Shown here in pieces: positions 8,589-16,399 of a stretch of 64,000 bases of DNA. The DNA comes from Actinomycetes bacterium (lineage in GTDB: Bacteria > Actinomycetota > Acidimicrobiia > Acidimicrobiales > RAAP-2). The first letter of the stretch is position 1. Each line of letters starts with the position of its first letter. Made by a program: the position numbers and the translations under genes. The DNA lies in contig JAJZUS010000001.1 of NCBI GenBank assembly GCA_021848365.1, positions 835,517-899,516 on the forward strand, written 5' to 3'. The notes beneath the pieces were generated by a model. It searched no databases. It had not been told where the DNA came from and saw only the letters and a list, made by a program, of their open reading frames with translations.

Positions 8589-9842
8589 ATGCGCATCGCC
8601 ATCGTCGGATCCGGGATCTCGGGTCTCACCAGCGCACACCTCCTGGCTCCGCACCACGACGTGACGGTCTTCGAGAGCGACCACCGGCCGGGCGGGCACG
8701 CGCACACGGTCGACGTCGAACTGTCCGACGGTCGAGTCGCCGTGGACACCGGATTCATCGTCTACAACGAGAGGAACTATCCGGGGTTCACGGGCCTGCT
8801 GGCGGACCTCGGGGTGTCGACCCAGCCGAGCAGTATGAGCTTCAGCGTGAGCGATCCGCGTCGGGGGCTCGAGTGGCGCCCGGGTTCCGTGCGCTCCCTC
8901 CTCGCCCCGCAGGTGGGCGTCTCACGGCGTGAGGTCCTCGCAACCCTCTCGGACATCGCGGCCTTCAATCGTCGGGCTCGTTCCCTGCTCACCGAGCCCG
9001 GTGAGCCGTCACGGACGTTGCGCGACCTCATCGACGACGTGCGGGGCGGGGAGCGAGTCGCGCAGTGGTACCTGCGTCCGATGGTGTCCGCGATCTGGTC
9101 GGCACCCCTCGAGGACGCCCTCGACATCCCGGCGCAGACCTTCGTGCGCTTCTTCGAGAATCACGGCCTCCTCGCGGCAACGGGTCGTCCGGCCTGGCGA
9201 ACCATCGTGGGCGGGTCTCGCTCTTACGTGAACGCCATCAGCGATCGACTCGGTGACCGCCTGCGACTCGGCCAGGGGGCCGCCAAGGTCACGCGTCGGC
9301 GCGACGGGGTCGAGGTCGTCAGCGAGTCGCGCGGGCCCGAGTTCTTCGATCACGTGATCTTCGCGACTCACAGCGACGTGAGCCTCTCCCTCCTGAGCGA
9401 TCCGACAGAGGCCGAGCGGGCGGTCCTGGGGGATCTCCGGTATCAGACGAACTCGGTGGTCTTGCACACGGACCGATCTCTCTTGCCGGTGGCCCGCCAC
9501 GCCTGGGCGAGCTGGAACTACCGCGTCGGTGCGGGACCACGCGGCGCGACCGTCACCTACCACATGAATCGCCTGCAGTCGCTCGCGACCCGTGACGAGG
9601 TCTGCATCACGTTGAACCAGGACGAGGCGATCGATCCGGCCACTGTTCTCGGACGCTACGAGTACGCCCACCCGATGCTCGACGCGGCCGCGATCGCCGC
9701 GCAGGGACGCTACGAGGAGATCAGCGGTCGGTCGGGGACGTGGTACTGCGGCGCATACTGGGGGTATGGATTCCACGAGGACGGCGTACAGAGCGCGATG
9801 CGGGTCTGTCGGGCACTCGGGGCGTCGCTGGTGAGCGCGTGA
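8589..9842 (+). CDS. FAD-dependent amine-oxidase-like oxidoreductase (COG2907 type)
   Basis: A 417-residue flavoprotein. The N-terminus RIAIVGSGISGLTSAHLL is an FAD-binding Rossmann motif, followed by FESDHRPGGHAHT and VDTGFIVYNERNYP. Both are typical of the predicted NAD/FAD-binding proteins found beside DUF1365 and CFA synthase genes. It starts at ATG 8589 after a GAGGAG site and overlaps the DUF1365 gene by 4 bases. In Rhodobacter-type clusters, proteins of this neighbourhood take part in converting methylated fatty acyl chains of phospholipids toward furan fatty acids. I recall that from the literature without certainty about which gene does what, so an acyl-chain desaturase or dehydrogenase role is inference. 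Control by operator 1 is likely. Confidence 0.85.
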   Translation: MRIAIVGSGISGLTSAHLLAPHHDVTVFESDHRPGGHAHTVDVELSDGRVAVDTGFIVYNERNYPGFTGLLADLGVSTQPSSMSFSVSDPRRGLEWRPGSVRSLLAPQVGVSRREVLATLSDIAAFNRRARSLLTEPGEPSRTLRDLIDDVRGGERVAQWYLRPMVSAIWSAPLEDALDIPAQTFVRFFENHGLLAATGRPAWRTIVGGSRSYVNAISDRLGDRLRLGQGAAKVTRRRDGVEVVSESRGPEFFDHVIFATHSDVSLSLLSDPTEAERAVLGDLRYQTNSVVLHTDRSLLPVARHAWASWNYRVGAGPRGATVTYHMNRLQSLATRDEVCITLNQDEAIDPATVLGRYEYAHPMLDAAAIAAQGRYEEISGRSGTWYCGAYWGYGFHEDGVQSAMRVCRALGASLVSA

Positions 9843-10579
9843 GGAGCGCCATCTACGAGGGCCGGGTCCGGCACCGTCGGCGGTTCCCCGTCGAGCACGC
9901 CTTCGAGTACCGGATCGCCATGCCCCTCCTCGACCTCGCGGAGATCGAGGAGGTGACGGCTCAACACCCGCTCTGGGGGCACGAACGTCGTCGTCCGGTC
10001 AACTTTCGCCGTCGGGACTATCTGGGACCCGTCGGCGTCCCCCTCGACACGGCCGTGCGAGATCTCGTGCAGCGCGAGACCGGTCAGCGGCCGATTGGAC
10101 CGATCACCGTGCTGACGCACCCGCGAACGTGGGGCTGGCAGTTCAACCCGATCTCCCTCTACTTCTGCTTTGACGCCGCGGGCGAGCGCGTGGAGGCCCT
10201 CGTCGCCGACGTCACGAGCACGCCGTGGCACGAACACCGGGCGTACGTGGTGGGGCCGGCCGGCACGCACCGGGTCGCGAAGGACATGCACGTCTCGCCG
10301 TTCGTCTCGATGGACGTCGTCTACGAGATCACCTACCGAGACCCCGGATCGCACCTCGTCGTCACCATTGACGTCATCGAACACGGAGAGACGGTGCTCG
10401 AGACGTCCCTGACGATGACGCGGCACGCGATCGACCGTCGCCAGCTGGGACGCGTCCTCTGGTCGTACCCGGCCATGACCTGGCGCGTCTCGCTCGGCAT
10501 CTACCGCCAGGCGCTCGAGCTCTGGCGCCGACGCGTACCCTTCGTGGCGCATCCCGAGCGCAAGGCCGAGCGTGTCTGA
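9839..10579 (+). CDS. DUF1365 domain protein
   Basis: A 246-residue protein beginning RSAIYEGRVRHRRRFPVEHAF, the standard opening of DUF1365. Further signatures are VNFRRRDYLG, TVLTHPRTWGWQFNPIS-YFC and TPWHEHRAYV. Function is not established; the family is nearly always adjacent to a COG2907 flavoprotein and a CFA-type methyltransferase, as here. The GTG at 9839 overlaps the preceding stop (GTGA), and its own stop overlaps the next gene by 8 bases, so the three are translationally coupled. It is probably a partner in modifying membrane acyl chains. Confidence 0.85.
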   Translation: MRSAIYEGRVRHRRRFPVEHAFEYRIAMPLLDLAEIEEVTAQHPLWGHERRRPVNFRRRDYLGPVGVPLDTAVRDLVQRETGQRPIGPITVLTHPRTWGWQFNPISLYFCFDAAGERVEALVADVTSTPWHEHRAYVVGPAGTHRVAKDMHVSPFVSMDVVYEITYRDPGSHLVVTIDVIEHGETVLETSLTMTRHAIDRRQLGRVLWSYPAMTWRVSLGIYRQALELWRRRVPFVAHPERKAERV

Positions 10580-11813
10580 CCCCACCGTCACCACCGTCCG
10601 ACCCACCGGGTCCCTCGCCGAGCGAGTGGACGACTCGCGGATCGTCGCCCGCGGTGCCCGCATCGTGCTGCGCGGACTGCTCGCGCGAAGTCGTGGGGGA
10701 CGGCTGACGATCATCGAGGGTGGGGATCGACGAGAGCTCGGTCGGGGAGAGCTCGCGACGGACCTTCGCGTCCACGACTCGCGGGCCTATACGGCCCTCC
10801 TGCGCCACGGCTCCGTGGGCCTCGGCATCGGATACCTGGAGGGGTGGTGGGACGCGGAGGACCTCGTCACCCTGGTCCGTATCCTCGTGCGGGCTCGCGG
10901 ACGCCTGGGTCGAGCCCAGGACGCGGTCGGGCGGGTGGCGAGTACGGTGCTCGACCCCGTGCGTCGCCGGCGGCGCCAGCGGGGTCGCCAGGCTGACCGG
11001 CGCATGGTGCGGGCCCACTACGACGTGGGCAACGACCTGTTCGCGGTGATGCTCGATCCCACCATGTCGTATTCGTGCGGCTACTTCGAGAGCCCCGCAT
11101 CGACCTTGGAGGAGGCGTCGATCGCGAAGATCGAGCGGCTCGCGGAGATGCTCGACCTGGGTCCGGAGGATCACCTGCTGGAGATCGGGACCGGTTGGGG
11201 TGGGCTCGCGACGCACGTCGCCGAGCGCTACGGGTGTCGCGTGACGACGACGACGATCTCGGCCGAGCAGTTCGCCGCCGCGACGCGGCGCGTTCGTGAC
11301 CTGGGGCTCGCCGAGCGGGTGACAGTCCTCCACGACGACTACCGCGACCTGACGGGAACCTACGACAAGCTCGTCTCGGTCGAGATGATCGAGGCCGTCG
11401 ACTGGCGTGAGGTGCCGCACTTCTTCCGCGAGTGCGCTCGACTGGTGCGGCCCGGGGGTCGCATGGCGCTGCAGGCCATCGTGATCGAGGACGACAGCTA
11501 CGAGCGGGCGAAGATGACCACGGACTTCATCAAGGAGTTCATCTTCCCCGGCGGGAGCCTGCCCTCGGTGCAGTCGCTCCTCACGGCGAGCGCTCGTGCC
11601 GGCTGGCACCTGTCGCGAGTCGAGGACATCGGCCTGCACTACGCGGAGACGCTGCACCGGTGGAGGGATCGCGTCGACGCTCGACGCGAGGACGTGACCG
11701 CCCTCGGCTACGACGAGCGCTTCCAGCGACTCTGGACGCTCTATCTGACGTACTGCGAAGGGGCGTTCCTCGAGCGCCACGTCAGCGACGTCCAGGTGCT
11801 CCTGGAGCGATAG
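10572..11813 (+). CDS. Cyclopropane-fatty-acyl-phospholipid synthase family methyltransferase
   Basis: A 413-residue SAM-dependent methyltransferase acting on unsaturated acyl chains of membrane phospholipids. The SAM site LLEIGTGWGGLATHVA, the substrate region AHYDVGNDLF-MLDPTMSYSCGYF and TTTTISAEQ are all family signatures, and an N-terminal domain of about 130 residues precedes the catalytic fold as usual. Family members make cyclopropane, mid-chain methyl or (UfaM type) methylated furan-precursor acyl chains. The flanking flavoprotein and DUF1365 genes point toward the last group or a light/oxidative-stress modification, by inference. GTG 10572 overlaps the DUF1365 stop. It is the last gene of the operon. 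Confidence 0.88.
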   Translation: MSDPTVTTVRPTGSLAERVDDSRIVARGARIVLRGLLARSRGGRLTIIEGGDRRELGRGELATDLRVHDSRAYTALLRHGSVGLGIGYLEGWWDAEDLVTLVRILVRARGRLGRAQDAVGRVASTVLDPVRRRRRQRGRQADRRMVRAHYDVGNDLFAVMLDPTMSYSCGYFESPASTLEEASIAKIERLAEMLDLGPEDHLLEIGTGWGGLATHVAERYGCRVTTTTISAEQFAAATRRVRDLGLAERVTVLHDDYRDLTGTYDKLVSVEMIEAVDWREVPHFFRECARLVRPGGRMALQAIVIEDDSYERAKMTTDFIKEFIFPGGSLPSVQSLLTASARAGWHLSRVEDIGLHYAETLHRWRDRVDARREDVTALGYDERFQRLWTLYLTYCEGAFLERHVSDVQVLLER

Positions 11814-11867
11814 GGGTCGCGACGCAGCCGGGCTCGACGGTGGTTGCTACGAAATCCGTACTCGATA

Positions 11868-11873
11868 TATATT
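11868..11873 (+). promoter_or_regulatory. Leaderless promoter -10 (TATATT)
   Basis: TATATT lies in an unusually A/T-rich patch and ends 6 bases before the ATG at 11880. Transcription starting about 7 bases downstream would begin at the start codon itself; no Shine-Dalgarno sequence is visible. Confidence 0.5.
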
Positions 11874-11879
11874 CCGTCG

Positions 11880-13385
11880 ATGCGTCGGGTGAGTCGGGGC
11901 GGCATCGTCGTCGTGTTGGTGGGGGTCCTCGCGTCCCAGGGTGTACCCCGGGTCGGCGCGCAGGAGCATCGGGGGAGCGTCCCCTCGCGGCGCGCGGCGA
12001 GTGCCTCGGTGGTACCCACGTACCACAACTTGGGAGCGATCAGCTCGTCCAGTACCTCCGACGGCTCGTACTACCTCTCGGGCTGGGACAACGCGGCGTC
12101 GGCGTCGGGGGCCGGCTTCTCCTGGTACTCGCTGGCCTGGCCCGTACTGCCGCAACCGATCAAGGGATTCCAGATGGGTCTGGCCGGAACGTGGATCACT
12201 CCGAGCGACCCGGGCACGCCGGTCGCGACCATTCAGCACCTGTGTGACACGAGCCCGGTGCAGGGCATCAAGAACACGGTTCAGGATCCGGCCAGTGGGA
12301 CGTTCGGCCTCCAACTGTTCCAGACGATCGAGGGCGGTCTCGGCTGGTGGGCCAACGAAGAGTTCACGTCCGCGACGCCGAAGTACATCGTCAACATCAC
12401 GAGTAACTGCTACGAGAACGCCGTGAGCACGCCGGGTTGGGGCACGTTTGGGACGAGCCCGCTCGCTCGAAACCAGACCGCCTTCGCCCAATTGAGCAAT
12501 CGGATCCTCATGCCGCCCGACGGCATGACGCTGAATCCGACGAGCACGCCCGGCTACATCGGCACCAACTGGTCGGCCCTCACGTTCCCCGCGACGGGGC
12601 CGACGAGTGGCGTCGCCACGGGGCCCAACGACTGGACCGTGTTCCTCAACGCGGCGAACTTCCAGGGCCCGCTCGGTTACGTGGTGCCCCAGTTCTGGTC
12701 GCAGGCCTCGAGCGCCAACGCCTACCAACGCGGGCTGACGTTGGACGTACGCCCCGGCATCGCGTACTCGCTGGCGTCGGAGTGGAACTCGATCCCCTAC
12801 TTCGAGAGCACCGACTCGTCGGGGGCCGTCTACTCCAAGATCCCCCCGCTGCAGTTCCCGGTCGACGCGAATGGACGGACGGTGATCGGTGAGGACTTCT
12901 CCGCGTACGGGCCCGGGGCGCTCGCCACGCCCCTCGAGAACGCCCTGTCGACGGGGTCACCGCTGCCCGCGACGATCAACGCCAGTAGCGTCGTCCCGCT
13001 CACGATGAGCACGTCCAGTGTCCCCGTCTACCAGGACGGGGCCTCGGTGCCCGAACTGAGCAACGCCCTCACGGTGAGCACGACCTCGTCGGGGACGGGG
13101 CTCGCACTGACGTGGGGCGCGAGCGCGGCCTCCTCGACTCGGAGCCTGCCCCAGATCTTCGAGCGCAGTGGCGGCACCCTGTCGAGCACCTTGTCCAGCC
13201 CTGCTCCCGCGGCCCTCAGCGCGGCCAGCTTCCCTCGAGTGACTCCCAGCACCTTCGTGTACCAGGCGCCGAGTTGGTGGAGCGCCAGTCCGGCGGCCTC
13301 CCCGACCTTCACGGCGCGTCTAAGCGACGGCAGCGTCGCGACCTACCGGTGGTACGAGTTCGTCGACCAACCCGCGTTGCAGTAG
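11880..13385 (+). CDS. Secreted protein of unknown family, apparently cut short by an in-frame TAG
   Basis: A 501-residue exported protein that I do not recognise. The start MRRVSRGG followed by IVVVLVGVLASQGV and an Ala-containing cleavage region (RVGAQ) is a clear signal peptide. The mature part is rich in Ser, Thr, Gly, Trp and Tyr, as in extracellular beta-structured proteins of acidophiles, and has two Cys-containing stretches (HLCDTSP, TSNCYEN). The ATG at 11880 is chosen because TATATT lies 6 bases upstream; a frame extension to 11844 would put the promoter inside the gene. At 13383-13385 a TAG ends the frame, but the same frame continues with coding-like composition, so the protein may be a truncated allele. 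Confidence 0.7.
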   Translation: MRRVSRGGIVVVLVGVLASQGVPRVGAQEHRGSVPSRRAASASVVPTYHNLGAISSSSTSDGSYYLSGWDNAASASGAGFSWYSLAWPVLPQPIKGFQMGLAGTWITPSDPGTPVATIQHLCDTSPVQGIKNTVQDPASGTFGLQLFQTIEGGLGWWANEEFTSATPKYIVNITSNCYENAVSTPGWGTFGTSPLARNQTAFAQLSNRILMPPDGMTLNPTSTPGYIGTNWSALTFPATGPTSGVATGPNDWTVFLNAANFQGPLGYVVPQFWSQASSANAYQRGLTLDVRPGIAYSLASEWNSIPYFESTDSSGAVYSKIPPLQFPVDANGRTVIGEDFSAYGPGALATPLENALSTGSPLPATINASSVVPLTMSTSSVPVYQDGASVPELSNALTVSTTSSGTGLALTWGASAASSTRSLPQIFERSGGTLSSTLSSPAPAALSAASFPRVTPSTFVYQAPSWWSASPAASPTFTARLSDGSVATYRWYEFVDQPALQ

Positions 13386-13694
13386 TACGACTGGACGAGT
13401 GCGCAGAAGATCGCGATGCAGGCACTCGTCGTGGCGATGCAGAAGCAGTGGAACGCGACGGCCATGATGAGTCCGCCGAGCTCGGGCGCGCTCGCGTCGT
13501 TTGACTCCGGGCTCCTCGTGACCCCGCCCCCGGGCCTCCAGTACGGCTACGTGCCCATCGTCACGAGCCAGCGCCTGGCACCCGCTACACGGCCGCCGCG
13601 GCCAGTGCGCACTCTCATCTGCGTGAGGGATCACCACACGCGCCGGGTCCGCTCGCGCGCCCCGCACTGCCCGCCGGGGTGGCGAGCCACCTAA
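13386..13694 (+). pseudogene. In-frame continuation of the secreted-protein gene after TAG
   Basis: Directly after the TAG at 13383-13385 the same frame reads YDWTSAQKIAMQALVVAMQK and then QWNATAMM. Third positions are G/C-rich and the composition is protein-like for about 60 codons, to roughly 13570. Beyond that the reading becomes Arg/Pro-rich and may have shifted frame. I interpret this as the severed C-terminus of the upstream gene (nonsense mutation or base-calling error). Internal ATG codons have no convincing ribosome-binding site. It ends 11 bases before the convergent stop of the regulator gene. Confidence 0.5.
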
Positions 13695-13705
13695 CCCGTG
13701 ACGCG

Positions 13706-14557
13706 TCAGGTCGAGCGGCGTCGCGACGCATGATCCTGGCGCAGTCGCTCGACGAGGGCGACGACGTCACGGGCGTCGCGCCCCGCCCACTCGTCGGAGC
13801 CCAGCGACCGCGCCACGCGGGCCGAGGTCACCGCCGAGCCACCGACGACGACCGGGACCCCCGTCGCGCGCACCGCGTCCGTCGCGTCGCGCACGGCACC
13901 GTCGAGCCCGGGCGTCGTCACCGAGATGAGGACCGCGACCGGGTGCTCCTGCTGAGCGGTCTCGGCGAACGACGTGGCGGGGGTATTCGCCCCGAGTTCG
14001 ACGACGGCGTACCCGGCGCCGCGCAACTGGTCGGCGACCAGGGCGGCGGGGATGTCGTGCCACTCGCCAGCCACTGCTCCGACCACGATGGTGCCCCGCT
14101 TGCGACCGGGACGGGAGAACTGGGGGCCGAGACGAGCAACGAGACGCCGTGCCGTGGCACTGGCACGGTGCTCGTCAGCGACGCTCACGCGGCCCACCCG
14201 CCATCCCTCGCCCACCCGTCGTAGGGCGGGGGCGAGGAGGTCGAGGTGGATGTCCGTCGGGGAGGACCCGCCGGCGAGCGCGTCCTCGATGATGCGCCAG
14301 GCACCGGTCTCGTCCCCGGCGATCAGGCGATCGACGAGTCGGGGGGCGCGCCCCTGGGGGGCCGAGCGGACGGGGGTCTGGCGGGGGGATCGAAACGACT
14401 CGAGGTCGTCGAGGCGGACCCGCCATTCGTGGCCGTCCAGCTCGGCGGCGAGGCGTCCCGTGCGAACGTACCGGTAGGCGGTCATGTAGTGGACGCCGAG
14501 CTCGGCGGCCGCCTCCACGAGGCTGACGGTCCTCGACTGGTCGGGGGCGACGCTCAT
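13706..14557 (-). CDS. B12-binding MerR/excisionase-type regulator (CarH/LitR-like photoreceptor)
   Basis: A 283-residue transcription factor. Residues ~10-55 form an excisionase/MerR-type helix-turn-helix (VEAAAELGVHYMTAYRYVR-GRL). A helical B12-cap follows, with the light-sensor motif WRVGRVSVADEH (conserved Trp and Glu-His of CarH). A cobalamin-binding Rossmann fold then has GEWHDIP at the lower-ligand position (usual form DxHxxG), ELGANTP and VVVGGSA. Known CarH/LitR proteins bind adenosylcobalamin in the dark, repress DNA as tetramers and release it on light-driven Co-C cleavage. I chose ATG 14557, with GAAAGGG upstream; the longer frame to 14602 crosses its own promoter. TAAACT (14612-14607) overlaps the operator, implying autoregulation. 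Confidence 0.88.
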   Translation of the reverse strand: MSVAPDQSRTVSLVEAAAELGVHYMTAYRYVRTGRLAAELDGHEWRVRLDDLESFRSPRQTPVRSAPQGRAPRLVDRLIAGDETGAWRIIEDALAGGSSPTDIHLDLLAPALRRVGEGWRVGRVSVADEHRASATARRLVARLGPQFSRPGRKRGTIVVGAVAGEWHDIPAALVADQLRGAGYAVVELGANTPATSFAETAQQEHPVAVLISVTTPGLDGAVRDATDAVRATGVPVVVGGSAVTSARVARSLGSDEWAGRDARDVVALVERLRQDHASRRRST

Positions 14558-14603
14558 GGGCCCTTTCGTGCTGGTTGGCCCGCTCGGAGGCGAGCGACGC
14601 ACC

Positions 14604-14619
14604 GCTAGTTTAGTGCTAA
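14604..14619. promoter_or_regulatory. Candidate light/B12 operator 2 between regulator and SRPBCC gene
   Basis: TTAGTGCTAA (14610-14619) is identical to the decamer at 8525-8534. On the minus strand it continues into TAAACT, the likely -10 of the regulator gene. On the plus strand it directly abuts the AAGGAGG ribosome-binding site (14621-14627) of the SRPBCC gene. A repressor bound here would block both genes. Confidence 0.6.
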
Positions 14620-14632
14620 TAAGGAGGCCATC

Positions 14633-15076
14633 GTGCCGAGAGCCGTCGTGGAGATTCAGGCAACGTGTACGCCCCTGGAGGCGCTCGACTACCTCGCCGA
14701 TTTCTCTCGGGCCCCCGAGTGGGACCCGAGCGTCGTGACGGCTCGCCGCCTCGACGACGGTCCGGTTCAGCGGGGGAGTCGATTCGAGCTGACGGTGAGG
14801 GCCGCGGGTCGCACGACCCCACTCGTCTACGAGCTGGTGGCGAGGGAGTCGGACTCGATCGTTCTCCTCTCGCGCTCGAACCGCCTGGAGTCGCGTGACA
14901 CCATCACCGTGGCGCCGACGTCGGTGGGTGCGCGGGTGCGCTACGAGGCCGAACTGCGAGGGCTCGGCTGGTCCCGCGTGGCGAATCCCCTCCTCGCGAT
15001 CGTCTTTCGGAGGCTCGCGGGCCGCGCGGCGGAGGGCCTGCGTCGGCAGTTGAACGCGATCTCGGGCGCGAACTGA
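14633..15076 (+). CDS. SRPBCC-fold (polyketide cyclase-like) protein
   Basis: A 147-residue START/Bet v 1-like ligand-binding protein. It opens with the family pattern VEIQATCTPLEALDYLADFSRAPEWDP, then RGSRFELTV and a C-terminal helix beginning RRLAGRAAEGLRRQL. Such proteins bind hydrophobic ligands, and many are annotated as polyketide cyclase/dehydrase or lipid-transport proteins; no catalytic residue can be named. The GTG at 14633 has a strong AAGGAGG 5 bases upstream. It is divergent from the CarH/LitR-like regulator and shares its operator, so light-induced expression is likely; SRPBCC genes are plausible members of such regulons. Confidence 0.8.
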   Translation: MPRAVVEIQATCTPLEALDYLADFSRAPEWDPSVVTARRLDDGPVQRGSRFELTVRAAGRTTPLVYELVARESDSIVLLSRSNRLESRDTITVAPTSVGARVRYEAELRGLGWSRVANPLLAIVFRRLAGRAAEGLRRQLNAISGAN

Positions 15077-15110
15077 GCCGGACGAGCCGCCGCCACCCGG
15101 CGGGCCGGGG

Positions 15111-16316
15111 TCAGTTCGCGACGTTGGGGAGACGGACCGGGAGGGCCGACCAGTGGGCTCCGGCGTCGTGCGAGGTCAGGAGACCGCGGGTGGTCCCATC
15201 GAGGGCGATCGCGTAGCCCACGCGAGATCCGGGGAAGTCGGCCTGGACGACCGGGCGGGCGAGCACCGCCCGCCACGTCCGCCCACCGTCGGCACTGCGT
15301 AGCAGCGCGGGGGTCGCGTTGGCCCCGATACCACCACCGGCGACGATGACGCCGGGGGCGGGTGCGGCCGGGACCCCGGGTATCGGGACGAGCGCCGAGA
15401 ATGGGCGCGAGGGGATCGGAGCAACGGCCGTGAAGGTCCGCCCACCGTCGCTCGACTGGTAGAGCCACTGGGACCCGAGCGACGCCCCGGTCGGGGCACG
15501 GGGGGAGAGGGGCGAGGCGAAGCCGCCCATCACGCACGTCGCGAGCATCCTCGTCGCCGTGAGGGCGACGGGGACGGAGTACGAATCGCCCACCGCGTGG
15601 CAGGCTCCGGTCCAGGATCGCCACGGTCCGGTACCCGAAACGCTCGCACCCGCGGACACGCCACGGTCGTTGCCCACCACGAGCCACGTGCGGCCGGGCG
15701 CGTCGACGAAGTCGGCCAGCCCCTCGCCGCCTCCCGCCGGCAGGTCGAGGCGGGGCAGGGGCGCGGGCGACCATCGTGAACTGCCGACCGGAGCGGTGCG
15801 CACCAGCGCGACGCCGGTCGACGTCCAGCCGACGACGTACGCGGTGGTGCCCCGGACGCTCATGGCGGCGACCGCGGTGAGTCCGAGCGTGCGCAGGGAG
15901 ACCGCGACCCAGTGCCGTCCGCCGTCGAACGTCGACCACAGGGGGATGGCTGTCGTGACGTCGCCCCCCGACGTCGTCGTGGCGCCGTAGAGCCACGCCG
16001 TGCCCGCCGAGGCGACGGTGAGCGAGAGTCCCGGCACCGCCCTCGCGACGGGATCGGTGCGTTGCGGGGACGCGAGTGGGGTAGGAAGGGTGACGGCCGA
16101 CCAGTTCCGACCGCCATCGGTGGTACGTGCGAGGCCGAGGCAGTAGGAACGCGCGGCGCACGGTCGTGCGCCGAGGACCCAGCCCACCCGCGCCGATACG
16201 AAGGACACGGTGATCGGGGCGAGGGTGCTCGTGGTTCCGGCCCCCGCGGGTCCCGCACTGGTGAGGCTCCCGAGCGCGATGGCCGCTCCGGCTACCCGTC
16301 TCGACCAGGGTGTCAC
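15111..16316 (-). CDS. Secreted Asp-box (BNR/YCF48-like) beta-propeller protein
   Basis: A 401-residue exported protein. From the GTG at 16316 it reads TPWSRRVAGAAIALGSLTSAG and then PAGAG, a signal peptide. The mature part has repeated Asp-box motifs: RTTDGGRNW, STFDGGRHW, QSSDGGRTF, RSADGGRTW and SHDAGAHW, the pattern of sialidase-like/YCF48 beta-propellers. No sialidase Arg triad is recognisable, so it is more likely a structural or sensing propeller than an enzyme. GGGAGAG precedes the chosen GTG; the longer frame to 16376 would lack a clean signal peptide. Another propeller-like secreted protein is encoded at 48729-50003. Confidence 0.75.
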   Translation of the reverse strand: MTPWSRRVAGAAIALGSLTSAGPAGAGTTSTLAPITVSFVSARVGWVLGARPCAARSYCLGLARTTDGGRNWSAVTLPTPLASPQRTDPVARAVPGLSLTVASAGTAWLYGATTTSGGDVTTAIPLWSTFDGGRHWVAVSLRTLGLTAVAAMSVRGTTAYVVGWTSTGVALVRTAPVGSSRWSPAPLPRLDLPAGGGEGLADFVDAPGRTWLVVGNDRGVSAGASVSGTGPWRSWTGACHAVGDSYSVPVALTATRMLATCVMGGFASPLSPRAPTGASLGSQWLYQSSDGGRTFTAVAPIPSRPFSALVPIPGVPAAPAPGVIVAGGGIGANATPALLRSADGGRTWRAVLARPVVQADFPGSRVGYAIALDGTTRGLLTSHDAGAHWSALPVRLPNVAN

Positions 16317-16399
16317 GGCCGAACTCTCCCACACGCCACCCTCGCTGTCCGGTCGGCGTAATGTGTAGTTGCGCACTCAACAATCGTGCGGAGGCGCCT

